Part shown: positions 50,588-59,588 of the stretch, in pieces | Layout of the letters: the number at the start of each line of letters is the position of its first letter | Position numbering within the stretch: the stretch's first letter is position 1 | NCBI RefSeq assembly: GCF_036345175.1 | Contig: NZ_CP107780.1 | Span: forward strand, 5,890,001-5,954,000 | Origin: Streptomyces sp. NBC_00576 | GTDB lineage: Bacteria > Actinomycetota > Actinomycetes > Streptomycetales > Streptomycetaceae | Length of the DNA stretch: 64,000 bases | Direction: 5' to 3' | The notes under the pieces: model-generated | Databases searched by the model: none | What the model saw: only the letters and a program-made list of their open reading frames with translations | Told to the model about the DNA's origin: nothing | Program-made: the position numbers and the translations under genes

Positions 50588-50609
50588 GCGGCATCGTCGG
50601 CCCTCGCAC

Positions 50610-50640
50610 GCCCCTCCCGTTCCTCCCCGGCGGGAGGGGC
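50610..50640 (+). terminator. Perfect hairpin after the binding-protein gene
   Basis: 10-bp perfect stem GCCCCTCCCG / CGGGAGGGGC with an 11-base loop, 23 bases past the stop. It may lessen read-through into the transketolase-transaldolase gene. Confidence 0.7.
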
Positions 50641-50668
50641 CCTCCCACAGACATAGGAGTTTTCACGC

Positions 50669-53600
50669 GTGAACCCGCCCTTGACCGCTGCCGCCTCCTG
50701 GTGGACCGAACTGGATCAGCGGACCGTCGACACCGCGCGGATCCTGGCCGCCGATGCCGTACAGAAGGTCGGTAACGGCCACCCCGGCACGGCGATGACC
50801 CTCGCTCCTGCGGCGTACACCCTCTTCCAGAAGGTGATGCGTCACGACCCGTCCGATCCGGACTGGACCGGCCGTGACCGCTTCGTACTGTCCGCCGGTC
50901 ATTCCTCGCTGACGCTGTACATCCAGCTGTACCTGGGCGGGTTCGGTCTGGAACTGGACGATCTGAAAGCGTTCCGCACGTGGGGTTCCAAGACCCCGGG
51001 GCACCCGGAGTACGGGCACACAGCGGGCGTGGAGACGACGACCGGGCCGCTGGGGCAGGGTGTGGCCAACGCGGTGGGCATGGCGATGGCCGCCCGCTAC
51101 GAGCGCGGTCTGTTCGACCCGGACGCTCCCCAGGGCGCCTCCCCGTTCGACCACTTCATCTACGCGATCGCCGGCGACGGGTGTCTGCAGGAGGGCATCT
51201 CCGCTGAGGCGTCCTCGCTGGCCGGCCACCAGAAGCTCGGCAATCTGATCCTGCTGTGGGACGACAACCACATCTCGATCGAGGGCGACACCGAGACGGC
51301 CGTCTCCGAGGACACGGCGCTGCGGTACGAGGCGTACGGCTGGCACGTGCAGCGCGTGGAGCCCAAGGCCAATGGTGATCTGGACCCGCAGGCCCTGTTC
51401 GCGGCGGTCAGGGCCGCCGAGGCGGTCACCGACAGGCCGTCCTTCATCGCGATGCGCTCGATCATCGCCTGGCCCGCCCCGAACGCGCAGAACACCGAGG
51501 CGGCGCACGGCTCGGCGCTGGGCGAGGACGAGGTCGCGGCCACCAAACGGGTGCTGGGCCTCAACCCGGAGAAGTCCTTCGAGGTGGCCGACGAGGTGCT
51601 GGCACACAGCCGGGCGCTGGGTGAGCGCGGCCGTCAGGCCAGGGCCGAGTGGGAGAAGTCGTTCCAGGAGTGGCGTGGCGACAACCCGGAGCGGGCGGCC
51701 GAGTTCGACCGTATCGCCGCGGGCGAGCTGCCGGCGGGCTGGGAGGAGAAACTCCCGGTCTTCGAGCCGGGCAGGGCGGTGGCCACCCGGGCCGCGTCCG
51801 GCACGGTGCTCCAGGCGCTCGGCGCGGTGATCCCCGAGCTGTGGGGCGGCTCCGCGGACCTGGCCGGCTCGAACAACACGACGATCGACAGGACGTCGTC
51901 CTTCCTCCCGGCGGACAATCCACTGCCGGAGGCGGACCCGTACGGCCGCACGATCCACTTCGGTATCCGCGAGCACTCGATGGCCGCCGAGATGAACGGC
52001 ATCGCGCTGCACGGCAACACCCGCGTCTACGGCGGCACCTTCCTGGTCTTCTCCGACTACATGCGCAACGCGGTGCGCCTCTCCGCGCTGATGCGCCTGC
52101 CGGTGACCTACGTGTGGACCCACGACTCCATCGGCCTCGGCGAGGACGGCCCCACCCACCAGCCGGTCGAGCACCTCGCCTCGCTGCGCGCCATCCCGGG
52201 CCTCAACATGATCCGCCCGGCCGACGCCAACGAGACCGCGATCGCCTGGCGCGAAATACTCAGGCGCCACACCAAGGAGTTCGGCAAGGGCGCCCCGCAC
52301 GGCCTGGCGCTGACCCGTCAGAGCGTGCAGACGTACGAGCCGAACGAGGAAGCCGCCAAGGGCGGTTACGTCCTGTTCGAGGCCTCCGCCGGGACACCGG
52401 AGGTGATCCTCATCGCCACCGGTTCCGAGGTGCGCCTGGCCGTCGAGGCGCGCGAGCGGCTGGAAGCAGAGGGGGCCGGTACGCGTGTGGTGTCGATGCC
52501 CTGCGTCGAGTGGTTCGAGGAGCAGTCCGCGCAGTACCGCGAGAGTGTCCTGCCGCCCTCGGTGCAGGCCAGGGTCGCGGTCGAAGCCGGGGTGGGCCTG
52601 ACCTGGCACCGGTATGTCGGCGGCGCCGGCCGCATCGTCTCCCTGGAGCACTTCGGCGCCTCCGCCGACGCCCAGGTCCTCTTCCGCGAGTTCGGCTTCA
52701 CCGCCGAGAACGTCGCAGCCGCAGCTCGTGACTCCCTCACCGCCCTGGGCGGCAACCGCAACGCGAGCACCAGTGGAGAAGAGACTTCCGTGTCCGACGA
52801 CATACTCGAGCGGCTCTCCGAAGAAGGCGTCGCCATCTGGCTGGACGACCTGTCCCGCAAGCGGATCACCTCCGGCGGTCTCGCCGAACTCATTAAGCGC
52901 AAGCATGTGGTCGGCGTGACCACCAACCCCACCATTTTCGAGCAGGCGGTCGGCAGGGGTGACGACTACGCCGACCAGATCCGCGAACTGGCGCTGCGCG
53001 GTGTGACGGTCTCCGAGGCGGTCCGCATGATCACCACGGCGGATGTCCGGGACGCGGCGGACATCCTGCGCCCGGTGTTCGACACCACCGGCGGCCGTGA
53101 CGGCTGGGTCTCCATCGAGGTCGACCCGCGTCTCGCGCACGGTACGGCCGCGACCGTGGCCGAGGCCAAGCAGCTGGCCTGGCTCGTGGACCGCCCCAAC
53201 ACGCTGATCAAGATCCCGGCCACCAGGGCGGGTCTCCCGGCGATCACCGAGGTCATCGGCCTCGGGATCAGCGTCAATGTCACGTTGATCTTCTCGCTGG
53301 AGCGCTACCGCGAGGTGATGGACGCCTATCTCGCCGGCCTGGAGAAGGCCGGGGAGCGCGGCCTGGACCTCTCCGGCATTCACTCCGTCGCCTCCTTCTT
53401 CGTGTCCCGCGTCGACACCGAGATCGACAGGCGCCTCGACGCGATCGGCACTCCCGAGGCCAAGGAGGCCCGCGGCAAGGCCGCTCTGGCCAACGCCCGC
53501 CTCGCCTACCAGGCTCATGAGGAGGTGTTCGGCTCGACCGACGGATCGACACAGTCCTCCGGCCGCTGGGCCTCCCTCGACCGGGCCCGGGCGAACAAGC

Positions 53601-53938
53601 AGCGCCCGCTGTGGGCCTCGACGGGCGTCAAGGACCCCTCGTATCCCGACACCCTCTACGTCACCGGGCTGGTCGCACCGGGCACGGTCAACACCATGCC
53701 GGAGGCCACCCTCGACGCCGCTGCCGACCATGGCGAGATCAGCGGCAACACCATCGCCGGGACCTACGAGCAGGCCCGTTCCGACTTCGAGACCCTCGCC
53801 GGCCTGGGGATCTCCTACCGCAATGTCGCCCAGGTCCTGGAGACCGAGGGGATCCAGAAGTTCCAGCAGTCCTGGGACAGTCTGCTGAATGCCGTACGGA
53901 ACGCGCGGCCGAACAAGGCGCGCGCCGCAGCCGACTGA
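50669..53938 (+). CDS. Transketolase-transaldolase fusion
   Basis: 1089 residues, GTG start with AGGAG 10 bases before. Residues 1 to about 695 are a complete transketolase (VGNGHPGTAMTLAPAAYTLF, TPGHPEYGHTAGVETTTGPL, IYAIAGDGCLQEGISAEASS, then IHFGIREHSMAAEMNGIALH). After a 20-residue linker (NRNASTSGEETS) a complete transaldolase begins at about 708 (VSDDILERLSEEGVAIWLDD) with the Schiff-base lysine in TLIKIPATRAG. The two are normally separate genes. An in-frame GTG at 52790 behind GGAG (52775) could still start a free transaldolase. Feeds ribulose 5-phosphate from Gnd into glycolysis. Confidence 0.93.
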   Translation: MNPPLTAAASWWTELDQRTVDTARILAADAVQKVGNGHPGTAMTLAPAAYTLFQKVMRHDPSDPDWTGRDRFVLSAGHSSLTLYIQLYLGGFGLELDDLKAFRTWGSKTPGHPEYGHTAGVETTTGPLGQGVANAVGMAMAARYERGLFDPDAPQGASPFDHFIYAIAGDGCLQEGISAEASSLAGHQKLGNLILLWDDNHISIEGDTETAVSEDTALRYEAYGWHVQRVEPKANGDLDPQALFAAVRAAEAVTDRPSFIAMRSIIAWPAPNAQNTEAAHGSALGEDEVAATKRVLGLNPEKSFEVADEVLAHSRALGERGRQARAEWEKSFQEWRGDNPERAAEFDRIAAGELPAGWEEKLPVFEPGRAVATRAASGTVLQALGAVIPELWGGSADLAGSNNTTIDRTSSFLPADNPLPEADPYGRTIHFGIREHSMAAEMNGIALHGNTRVYGGTFLVFSDYMRNAVRLSALMRLPVTYVWTHDSIGLGEDGPTHQPVEHLASLRAIPGLNMIRPADANETAIAWREILRRHTKEFGKGAPHGLALTRQSVQTYEPNEEAAKGGYVLFEASAGTPEVILIATGSEVRLAVEARERLEAEGAGTRVVSMPCVEWFEEQSAQYRESVLPPSVQARVAVEAGVGLTWHRYVGGAGRIVSLEHFGASADAQVLFREFGFTAENVAAAARDSLTALGGNRNASTSGEETSVSDDILERLSEEGVAIWLDDLSRKRITSGGLAELIKRKHVVGVTTNPTIFEQAVGRGDDYADQIRELALRGVTVSEAVRMITTADVRDAADILRPVFDTTGGRDGWVSIEVDPRLAHGTAATVAEAKQLAWLVDRPNTLIKIPATRAGLPAITEVIGLGISVNVTLIFSLERYREVMDAYLAGLEKAGERGLDLSGIHSVASFFVSRVDTEIDRRLDAIGTPEAKEARGKAALANARLAYQAHEEVFGSTDGSTQSSGRWASLDRARANKQRPLWASTGVKDPSYPDTLYVTGLVAPGTVNTMPEATLDAAADHGEISGNTIAGTYEQARSDFETLAGLGISYRNVAQVLETEGIQKFQQSWDSLLNAVRNARPNKARAAAD

Positions 53939-53987
53939 GGCGGCCGACCGGCTTCGAGACGTGCCGAAGTACAACGCCGAAGTACAA

Positions 53988-54017
53988 CAAGGCCCGCCTG
54001 TGAACAGGCGGGCCTTG
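53988..54017 (+). terminator. Perfect hairpin after the fusion gene
   Basis: 13-bp perfect stem CAAGGCCCGCCTG / CAGGCGGGCCTTG with a TGAA tetraloop, 50 bases past the stop. It isolates the island from the tryptophan dioxygenase gene. Confidence 0.85.
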
Positions 54018-54119
54018 CGGACTCGGGGGACGATTGTGTTGAATGCCCCGGGGACCGGGGCCCCCGTGTCGGAATTCGGCAGGGGCGGACCGCTACCCGG
54101 AGTACAACAGGAGACAGCG

Positions 54120-54965
54120 ATGTCCCTCCAGGCTCAGCCCCCCGAGGCTTCGGAGCCCGAGACCCCGCATCTCGACTTCGCCGGTACCACCCCGTACGAG
54201 GACTACGTCCAGGCCGACGTCCTCACCCACCTCCAGCACACCCTCTCCGACGACCCCGGAGAGATGGTCTTCCTGGTGACCACCCAGGTCATGGAGCTGT
54301 GGTTCACGGTCATCGTGCACGAGTGGGAGACCGCTGCGCACGCCCTGCGCGGGGACGACGTGCCCACCGCCGTCGCCGCGCTCAAGCGTTCCGTGCGTGA
54401 GCTGGACGCGCTCAACGCCTCGTGGCGCCCCCTCGCCCAGCTCACCCCCGCCCAGTTCAACTCGTACCGGGCCGCCCTCGGCGAGGGTTCCGGGTTCCAG
54501 TCCGCGATGTACCGGCGGATGGAGTTCCTGCTCGGCGAGAAGTCCGCGTCGATGCTCGTACCCCATCGGGCGGCACCGCGCGTGCACGCCGAGCTGGAGA
54601 AGGCGCTGCATGAACCGAGCCTGTACGACGAGGTGTTGAGGCTCCTTGCCCGGCGCGGGTACGCCGTCCCGGACGCCGTTCTGTCCCGGGACGTGTCCCA
54701 GCGGTACGAGCCCTCGGCCGAGGTCGAGGCCGTCTGGACCCTCCTCTACTCCGGCGACTCCGAGGATCAACTCGCCCGTCTCGGCGAGGCGTTGACGGAC
54801 GTCGCCGAACTGGTGTGGCGTTGGCGCAACGACCATCTCGTCGCCACCCGGCGGGCCATGGGCGCCAAGGCCGGTACCGGCGGCTCCGCCGGCGTGGCCT
54901 GGCTGGAGAAGCGGGCCCAGAAGAACGTGTTCCCCGAGCTGTGGACGGCGAGGTCCCATGTCTGA
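54120..54965 (+). CDS. kynA: Tryptophan 2,3-dioxygenase
   Basis: 281 residues from ATG 54120 with AGGAG 7 bases before. Family blocks: YEDYVQADVLTHLQHTLSDD, MVFLVTTQVMELWFTVIVHE with the substrate-side His, SFQSAMYRRMEFLLGEK-like region, and WRWRNDHLVATRRAMGAKAG with the haem His, then GTGGSAGVAWLEK. A haem enzyme opening the indole ring of L-tryptophan to N-formylkynurenine. Codons 8-25 are the right copy of a 53-bp direct repeat. The stop overlaps kynU by 8 bases. Confidence 0.95.
   Translation: MSLQAQPPEASEPETPHLDFAGTTPYEDYVQADVLTHLQHTLSDDPGEMVFLVTTQVMELWFTVIVHEWETAAHALRGDDVPTAVAALKRSVRELDALNASWRPLAQLTPAQFNSYRAALGEGSGFQSAMYRRMEFLLGEKSASMLVPHRAAPRVHAELEKALHEPSLYDEVLRLLARRGYAVPDAVLSRDVSQRYEPSAEVEAVWTLLYSGDSEDQLARLGEALTDVAELVWRWRNDHLVATRRAMGAKAGTGGSAGVAWLEKRAQKNVFPELWTARSHV
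54142..54194 (+). repeat. Right direct repeat, inside the dioxygenase gene
   Basis: Copy of 36577-36629 with one mismatch, forming codons 8-25 of the dioxygenase gene. Together the copies delimit the catabolic island. Confidence 0.9.
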
Positions 54966-56160
54966 GCTGTTGCCTGCCAAGGACGACCAGGCCCGGGAAC
55001 TGGACTCGCGCGACGAACTCGCCAAGGTTCGCGCGCAGTTCGTGCTCGACTTCGGCGTCACCTACCTGGACGGGAACTCGCTCGGCGCGCTGCCCGCAGC
55101 CGTCCCCGGCCGGCTCGACGATGTCGTGCGCCGGGAGTGGGGCGAGCTGCGCATCCGGTCCTGGGACGAGAGCGGGTGGTGGACCGCGCCCGAGCGGATC
55201 GGTGACCTCATCGCTCCGCTGGTGGGCGCCGCGGCCGGGCAGGTCGTCGTCGGCGACTCGACAAGTGTCAATGTTTTCAAGGCACTTGTGGGGGCCGTGC
55301 GGCTCGCGGGGCCCGGTCGTGACGAGATCCTCGTCGACGCTTCCACCTTCCCCACCGACGGTTACATCGCCGAGTCCGCCGCCCGGATGACCGGTTGCAC
55401 CCTGCGTGCGCTCGAACCGGGCGCCGTACCGGGGGAGTTGAGCGACCGTACCGCCGCCGTGCTGCTCAACCACGTCGACTACCGCACCGGCCGGCTGCAC
55501 GACCTGCCCGCCCTCACCGCCGCGATCCACGCGTCCGGCGCCCTGGCCGTCTGGGACCTGTGCCACAGCGCGGGCGCCCTGCCGGTCGGGCTGGACGAGC
55601 ACGGGGTGGACCTCGCCGTGGGGTGTACGTACAAGTACCTGAACGGTGGGCCCGGTTCGCCCGCCTACCTGTACGTCCGTCAGGAGCACCAGGAGCGGTT
55701 CGACTCGCCCCTGCCCGGCTGGACCTCGCACGCAGACCCCTTCGGCATGCGGCCCGAATACGCTCCCGCCCCGGGTGCGACGCGCGGGCGGGTCGGTACG
55801 CCGGACATCCTCTCCATGCTCGCCCTGGAGTCGGCCCTCGAGGTCTGGGAAGGGGTCGGCATCGACGCCGTACGGGCCAAGTCCCTTGCCCTGACCGACT
55901 TCTTCCTGGAATGCGTCGACGAGTACGTGCCGGAGGGGCGGGTCGAGTCGGTGACGCCGGCCGCGCATGCCGAGCGCGGGAGTCAGATCGCGCTGCGGTG
56001 CTCCGACGCGGGGGAGGTGATGGCGCGGCTCATCGAGCGGGGCGTCGTCGGTGACTTCCGGCGGCCGGATGTGCTGCGGTTCGGGTTCACACCGTTGTAC
56101 GTCGGGTTCGCGGACGTGGAGCGGGCGGCTCGGGTGCTGGGCGAGGTCGTGGCCGGCTGA
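54958..56160 (+). CDS. kynU: Kynureninase
   Basis: 400 residues, start overlapping kynA by 8 bases. PLP fold type I: VTYLDGNSLGALPAAVPGRL, GDSTSVNVFKALVGAVRLAG, LLNHVDYRTGRLHDLPAL, WDLCHSAGALPVGLDEHGVD and the PLP lysine in GCTYKYLNGGPGSPAYLYVR. It cleaves kynurenine to anthranilate and alanine. Full length. A hydrolase gene follows that could supply the missing formamidase step. Confidence 0.95.
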   Translation: MSELLPAKDDQARELDSRDELAKVRAQFVLDFGVTYLDGNSLGALPAAVPGRLDDVVRREWGELRIRSWDESGWWTAPERIGDLIAPLVGAAAGQVVVGDSTSVNVFKALVGAVRLAGPGRDEILVDASTFPTDGYIAESAARMTGCTLRALEPGAVPGELSDRTAAVLLNHVDYRTGRLHDLPALTAAIHASGALAVWDLCHSAGALPVGLDEHGVDLAVGCTYKYLNGGPGSPAYLYVRQEHQERFDSPLPGWTSHADPFGMRPEYAPAPGATRGRVGTPDILSMLALESALEVWEGVGIDAVRAKSLALTDFFLECVDEYVPEGRVESVTPAAHAERGSQIALRCSDAGEVMARLIERGVVGDFRRPDVLRFGFTPLYVGFADVERAARVLGEVVAG

Positions 56161-56188
56161 GTTCTGTTCGGCGACGGCTGAGCCCTGT

Positions 56189-56230
56189 GCGGTGACGGAT
56201 GAGTCTTGAGCGGTGACGGATGAGTCTTGA
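56189..56230. repeat. Two tandem 21-bp repeats
   Basis: The unit gcggtgacggatgagtcttga occurs at 56189-56209 and 56210-56230, then runs as a partial third copy into the hairpin at 56231. Confidence 0.85.
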
Positions 56231-56271
56231 GCGGTGACGACCGGCGTGATGTACACGCCGGTCGTCACCGC
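56231..56271 (+). terminator. Perfect hairpin after kynU
   Basis: 17-bp perfect stem (56231-56247 with 56255-56271) and a 7-base loop. It may terminate or attenuate transcription between kynU and the hydrolase gene. Confidence 0.75.
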
Positions 56272-56427
56272 TGCGCGAACCCCCGCCCGGCCGGGGCCGG
56301 ACCCATCGGACATATGGGCCCAGGGAGAGCGCAGTACCTTCACCGAGCGTCAATTCCGCGTGTCGGCGCACGTCACGGGGCCTGATAGCGTCCCGGCGAC
56401 GGCCGAATTCTCTCCAGGTCCGCCAAT

Positions 56428-56465
56428 TCCTCCCCCAGGGCCGAAAGCCTGGGAGGTACCCCCAT
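56428..56465. repeat. Streptomyces dispersed repeat with hairpin potential
   Basis: CCTCCCCCAGG...CCTGGGAGGTACCCCCA upstream of the hydrolase gene. From general knowledge, CTGGGAGGTACCCCCA-type strings recur between Streptomyces genes. It also supports a hydrolase start downstream at 56486. Confidence 0.5.
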
Positions 56466-56485
56466 CGTCGCTGAGAGGTTGGAGC

Positions 56486-57391
56486 ATGCCGGACGATGCC
56501 GTAGCACGTGAGCACGGCGCCGCGGGGGCCAGTGCCGCGGCCGCGCGCGCGGCGGAAGAGGAGTCGGCCTTCTCGCACCCGCCCGTCGACCCCGACGCCA
56601 CCGCCTCGTACGGCGACCACCCCGACCAGGTGATCGACTTCTACGCCCCGCAGGGCCCCGTGCCACTGCCGGACGACGCGAGCGTGCCGCTGGTCGTCGT
56701 GCTGCACGGGGGTGCCTGGCGGGCGCCGTACGACCGCCGGCACATCACGCCGTTCGCCGCCTTCCTGGCCCGGCGCGGGTTCGCCGTGGCCAACGTGGAG
56801 TACCGGCGGGGCGAGGACGACCCCACTGTGGCCGGGCGCTGGCCCGACACCTTCGACGACGTCGCGGCGGCGCTCGACGCCCTGCCCGCCCTCGCGGCGG
56901 CCCACCTTCCGCAGGCCGACCCGCGCCGCATGGTCGTCACCGGGCACTCGGCGGGCGGGCACCTGGCTCTGTGGGTCTCCGCCCGGCACCTGCTCCCCGC
57001 CGACGCGCCCTGGTTCCTGGCCCGTCCCGCCCCGCTGCGCGGCGTCGTCGCCCTCGCCCCGATCGCGGACTTCACCGTCGCGGAGAAGCTGGACGTCTGC
57101 TCCGGCGCCGCCCGCCAACTCCTGGGTGGGGAGGGGAAGTTCGCCGAGCGGCAGCCCTACGCCGACCCGGCGCTCCTGCTCCCCACCGGCATCGCGACCA
57201 CGCTCGTCCAGGGGCGCGCCGACACCGTCGTACCGGAGATCGTCGCCGAGTCGTACGCGGACGCGGCGGCGAAGGCCGGTGAGGTGGTCGGTGTGACGCT
57301 GCTGGCCGACGTCGGTCACTTCCCGCTGATCGACCCGGTGGCGGACGCGTGCGCGGTGGTCGCGGAGGAGATCGCCCAGCTCGCGTGGTGA
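56486..57391 (+). CDS. Alpha/beta hydrolase, candidate arylformamidase
   Basis: 301 residues from ATG 56486; the frame is open upstream but crosses a hairpin and a dispersed repeat. The core has HGGAWRAPYDRRHITPF (oxyanion HGGxW), nucleophile elbow VTGHSAGGHLALWVSARHL (Ser about 155) and late Asp and His in LVQGRADTVVPE and DVGHFPLID. The HGGxW plus GHSAGG pattern and the position after kynA-kynU suggest N-formylkynurenine hydrolysis; a general carboxylesterase is the alternative. Cytoplasmic. Confidence 0.8.
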   Translation: MPDDAVAREHGAAGASAAAARAAEEESAFSHPPVDPDATASYGDHPDQVIDFYAPQGPVPLPDDASVPLVVVLHGGAWRAPYDRRHITPFAAFLARRGFAVANVEYRRGEDDPTVAGRWPDTFDDVAAALDALPALAAAHLPQADPRRMVVTGHSAGGHLALWVSARHLLPADAPWFLARPAPLRGVVALAPIADFTVAEKLDVCSGAARQLLGGEGKFAERQPYADPALLLPTGIATTLVQGRADTVVPEIVAESYADAAAKAGEVVGVTLLADVGHFPLIDPVADACAVVAEEIAQLAW

Positions 57392-57491
57392 GGTCGTACT
57401 CGTGGCAGCCGTCGTAGTACCTGAGACGGACGGCGAAGAACCCCTCTCACTGCTGACGACCGCGACTCGCCCGCCTCCTACCGTTCTGTAT

Positions 57492-58886
57492 GTGACTGAG
57501 ACGACCTACACGCAGACGAAACCCAAGCCGAGGCAGGCGGGCGACGGGCTGTTGTCGCGCAGCCCCGAGCTCCGGCTGACCATGGACGCCCTGGCAGGGC
57601 TGCGCGCGGACCTGCTGGACAACGCCCTCACCTACCGCCCGTTGCCCCCGAGGAACAAGCCCGGCGGGATCGCCCAGATGCTGCCCTGGCGGCTGCGCCC
57701 GTACGCGGTCTGGTCGCCGCACGCCCTGGTGGGCGCGGCCGGGATGCTGGCCGCGCTCGTCTCCTTCGCCACCAGCCGCGGGGATGTGCTGGTGGCGCTG
57801 GCGATGACCTTCTTCTCGATGGGGCCGATCCTGCTGACGCTGGTCCGGCCGGTCGGGGCCTTCTGGTTCTCCCTGGCCTCGATCCCGGCCGTCGCCGCGA
57901 TCGGCGCGGACGAGACCCGCGACTACGGGTCCGGCGACTGGCCCTGGCCGCCCGCTAGTTTCGTCGCCCACCTGGTGGTGCTGACGGTCGTCGCCGCCCG
58001 GACCCGGCCGCGTACGGCCGCCTGGATGTGGGCGCTGACGGCGGCGTACGCCATGGGCGCCGAGATCCTCTCCGGCGACCGTTACTTCAGCAGCAACGCC
58101 CTGCCCTTCCTCTTCCTCTCCGCGCTGGCGCTGCTCGTGGTGACCGTGGTGCTGGTGCGCCGGGCCGCCGAGCAGGAGGTGACCGCCCAGCTGACGGTGA
58201 CCGCGCACGAGCGTTCCAAGCGCACCCTGCTGGAGGAGCGCACCACCATCGCGCGTGAGCTGCACGACGTCGTCGCGCACCACATGTCGGTCGTCGCCAT
58301 CCAGGCGGAGGCGGCGCAGTACCGGGTGGAGAACCCGCCCGAGGAGCTGACGAAGGCCTTCGCGACGATCCGCGAGAACGCGGTGGCCGCGCTCACCGAA
58401 CTGCGCCGGGTCCTGGGCGTCGTACGCGCGGAGGACTACGAGGCTCCCGACGCCCCGCAGCCCACCCTGGCCGACCTCGACAGTCTGCTCGCCAACGTGC
58501 GCGAGGCGGGCCTGGGAGTGGAGAAGGTGGTGACGGGTGCGGTACGTGAACTCCCGCAGGGCGTCGAGCTGTCGGCGTACCGGATCGTGCAGGAGGCGCT
58601 GAGCAACACGCTCCGGCATGCCCCGGGTGCGAGCGCACGGGTCGAAATCGGTTACGTGCTCGGCGGGTTGGGTCTGCGGATAGTCAACGGCCCTGTGGCG
58701 GAGGTGTCGTTCGTGAAGCAGACGCCGACGGAGGGCGCGGGGCACGGTCTCACGGGGATGCGCGAGCGGGTCTCCATGCTCGGCGGCGAGATGACGACGG
58801 CCCCGGCGGCCGACGGCGGCTACGAGGTCACGGTCTTCCTCCCGGTCGCGAGCGTCACGGACGAGGACGGAGCGGGAGAGGCATGA
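57492..58886 (+). CDS. Two-component sensor histidine kinase (HisKA_3, NarL-type)
   Basis: 464 residues from GTG 57492; an earlier in-frame GTG (57402) is possible. About five membrane helices (about 75-255), then the dimerisation/phosphoacceptor helix EERTTIARELHDVVAHHMSV (His about 265) and a HATPase region (AYRIVQEALSNTLRHAPGAS, then GHGLTGMRERVSMLGGEM). It phosphorylates the response regulator encoded next, with which it overlaps by 4 bases. Signal unknown. No clear ribosome site at the chosen start, so a leaderless transcript is possible. Confidence 0.9.
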   Translation: MTETTYTQTKPKPRQAGDGLLSRSPELRLTMDALAGLRADLLDNALTYRPLPPRNKPGGIAQMLPWRLRPYAVWSPHALVGAAGMLAALVSFATSRGDVLVALAMTFFSMGPILLTLVRPVGAFWFSLASIPAVAAIGADETRDYGSGDWPWPPASFVAHLVVLTVVAARTRPRTAAWMWALTAAYAMGAEILSGDRYFSSNALPFLFLSALALLVVTVVLVRRAAEQEVTAQLTVTAHERSKRTLLEERTTIARELHDVVAHHMSVVAIQAEAAQYRVENPPEELTKAFATIRENAVAALTELRRVLGVVRAEDYEAPDAPQPTLADLDSLLANVREAGLGVEKVVTGAVRELPQGVELSAYRIVQEALSNTLRHAPGASARVEIGYVLGGLGLRIVNGPVAEVSFVKQTPTEGAGHGLTGMRERVSMLGGEMTTAPAADGGYEVTVFLPVASVTDEDGAGEA

Positions 58887-59557
58887 GCGCCCCTGCGATC
58901 CGCGTACTGATCGCGGACGACCAGATGATGGTCCGCGAGGGCTTCTCCGTGCTGTTGAACGCGATGCCGGACATCGAGGTCGTCGGCGAGGCGGTGAACG
59001 GCCGCGAGGCGGTGGAGCGGGTGCGTGAACTCGCCCCGGACGTCGTCCTGATGGACATCCGGATGCCCGAACTGAACGGTATCGAGGCGACCCGGGAGAT
59101 CGTCGCGGCGGACGGCACGGCGAAGGTGCTGGTGCTGACGACGTTCGACCTGGACGAGTACGTGTACCAGGCGCTGCGGGCGGGCGCGTCGGGCTTCCTG
59201 CTGAAGGACGCGTCGGCACGCCAACTGGCCGAGGGGGTAAGGGTGGTGGCGGCCGGGGAGGCGCTGCTGGCCCCTTCGGTCACCCGGCGCCTGATTACGG
59301 AGTTCTCGAAGCTCGCCGAGACGCCGCGGGTCATGGCGGGCGCGCGGTCGGCGTTCGGCGAGCTGACCGATCGGGAGACCGAGGTGCTGGTGCTCATCGC
59401 GCAGGGCCTGTCGAACGTGGAGATCGCGGGGCGGCTGGTGGTCGCCGAGTCGACGATCAAGACGCACGTCAGCCGCATCCTGGTGAAACTGGGCCTGCGG
59501 GACCGCACCCAGGCCGCGGTGTTCGCGTACGAGGCGCGGCTGGTGACGCCCGGGTGA
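58883..59557 (+). CDS. NarL/LuxR-type response regulator
   Basis: 224 residues. Receiver domain with IRVLIADDQMMVREGFSVLL, phosphoacceptor Asp in DVVLMDIRMPELNG and the lysine in SGFLLKDASARQ; LuxR helix-turn-helix at the C-terminus (LTDRETEVLVLIAQGLSNVE then ESTIKTHVSRILVKLGLRDR). DNA-binding partner of the preceding kinase. Targets unknown; the VOC gene 31 bases downstream could be one. Confidence 0.94.
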   Translation: MSAPAIRVLIADDQMMVREGFSVLLNAMPDIEVVGEAVNGREAVERVRELAPDVVLMDIRMPELNGIEATREIVAADGTAKVLVLTTFDLDEYVYQALRAGASGFLLKDASARQLAEGVRVVAAGEALLAPSVTRRLITEFSKLAETPRVMAGARSAFGELTDRETEVLVLIAQGLSNVEIAGRLVVAESTIKTHVSRILVKLGLRDRTQAAVFAYEARLVTPG

Positions 59558-59588
59558 GCCACGTACGGCGTCGGGCTACGGTTGAGAC

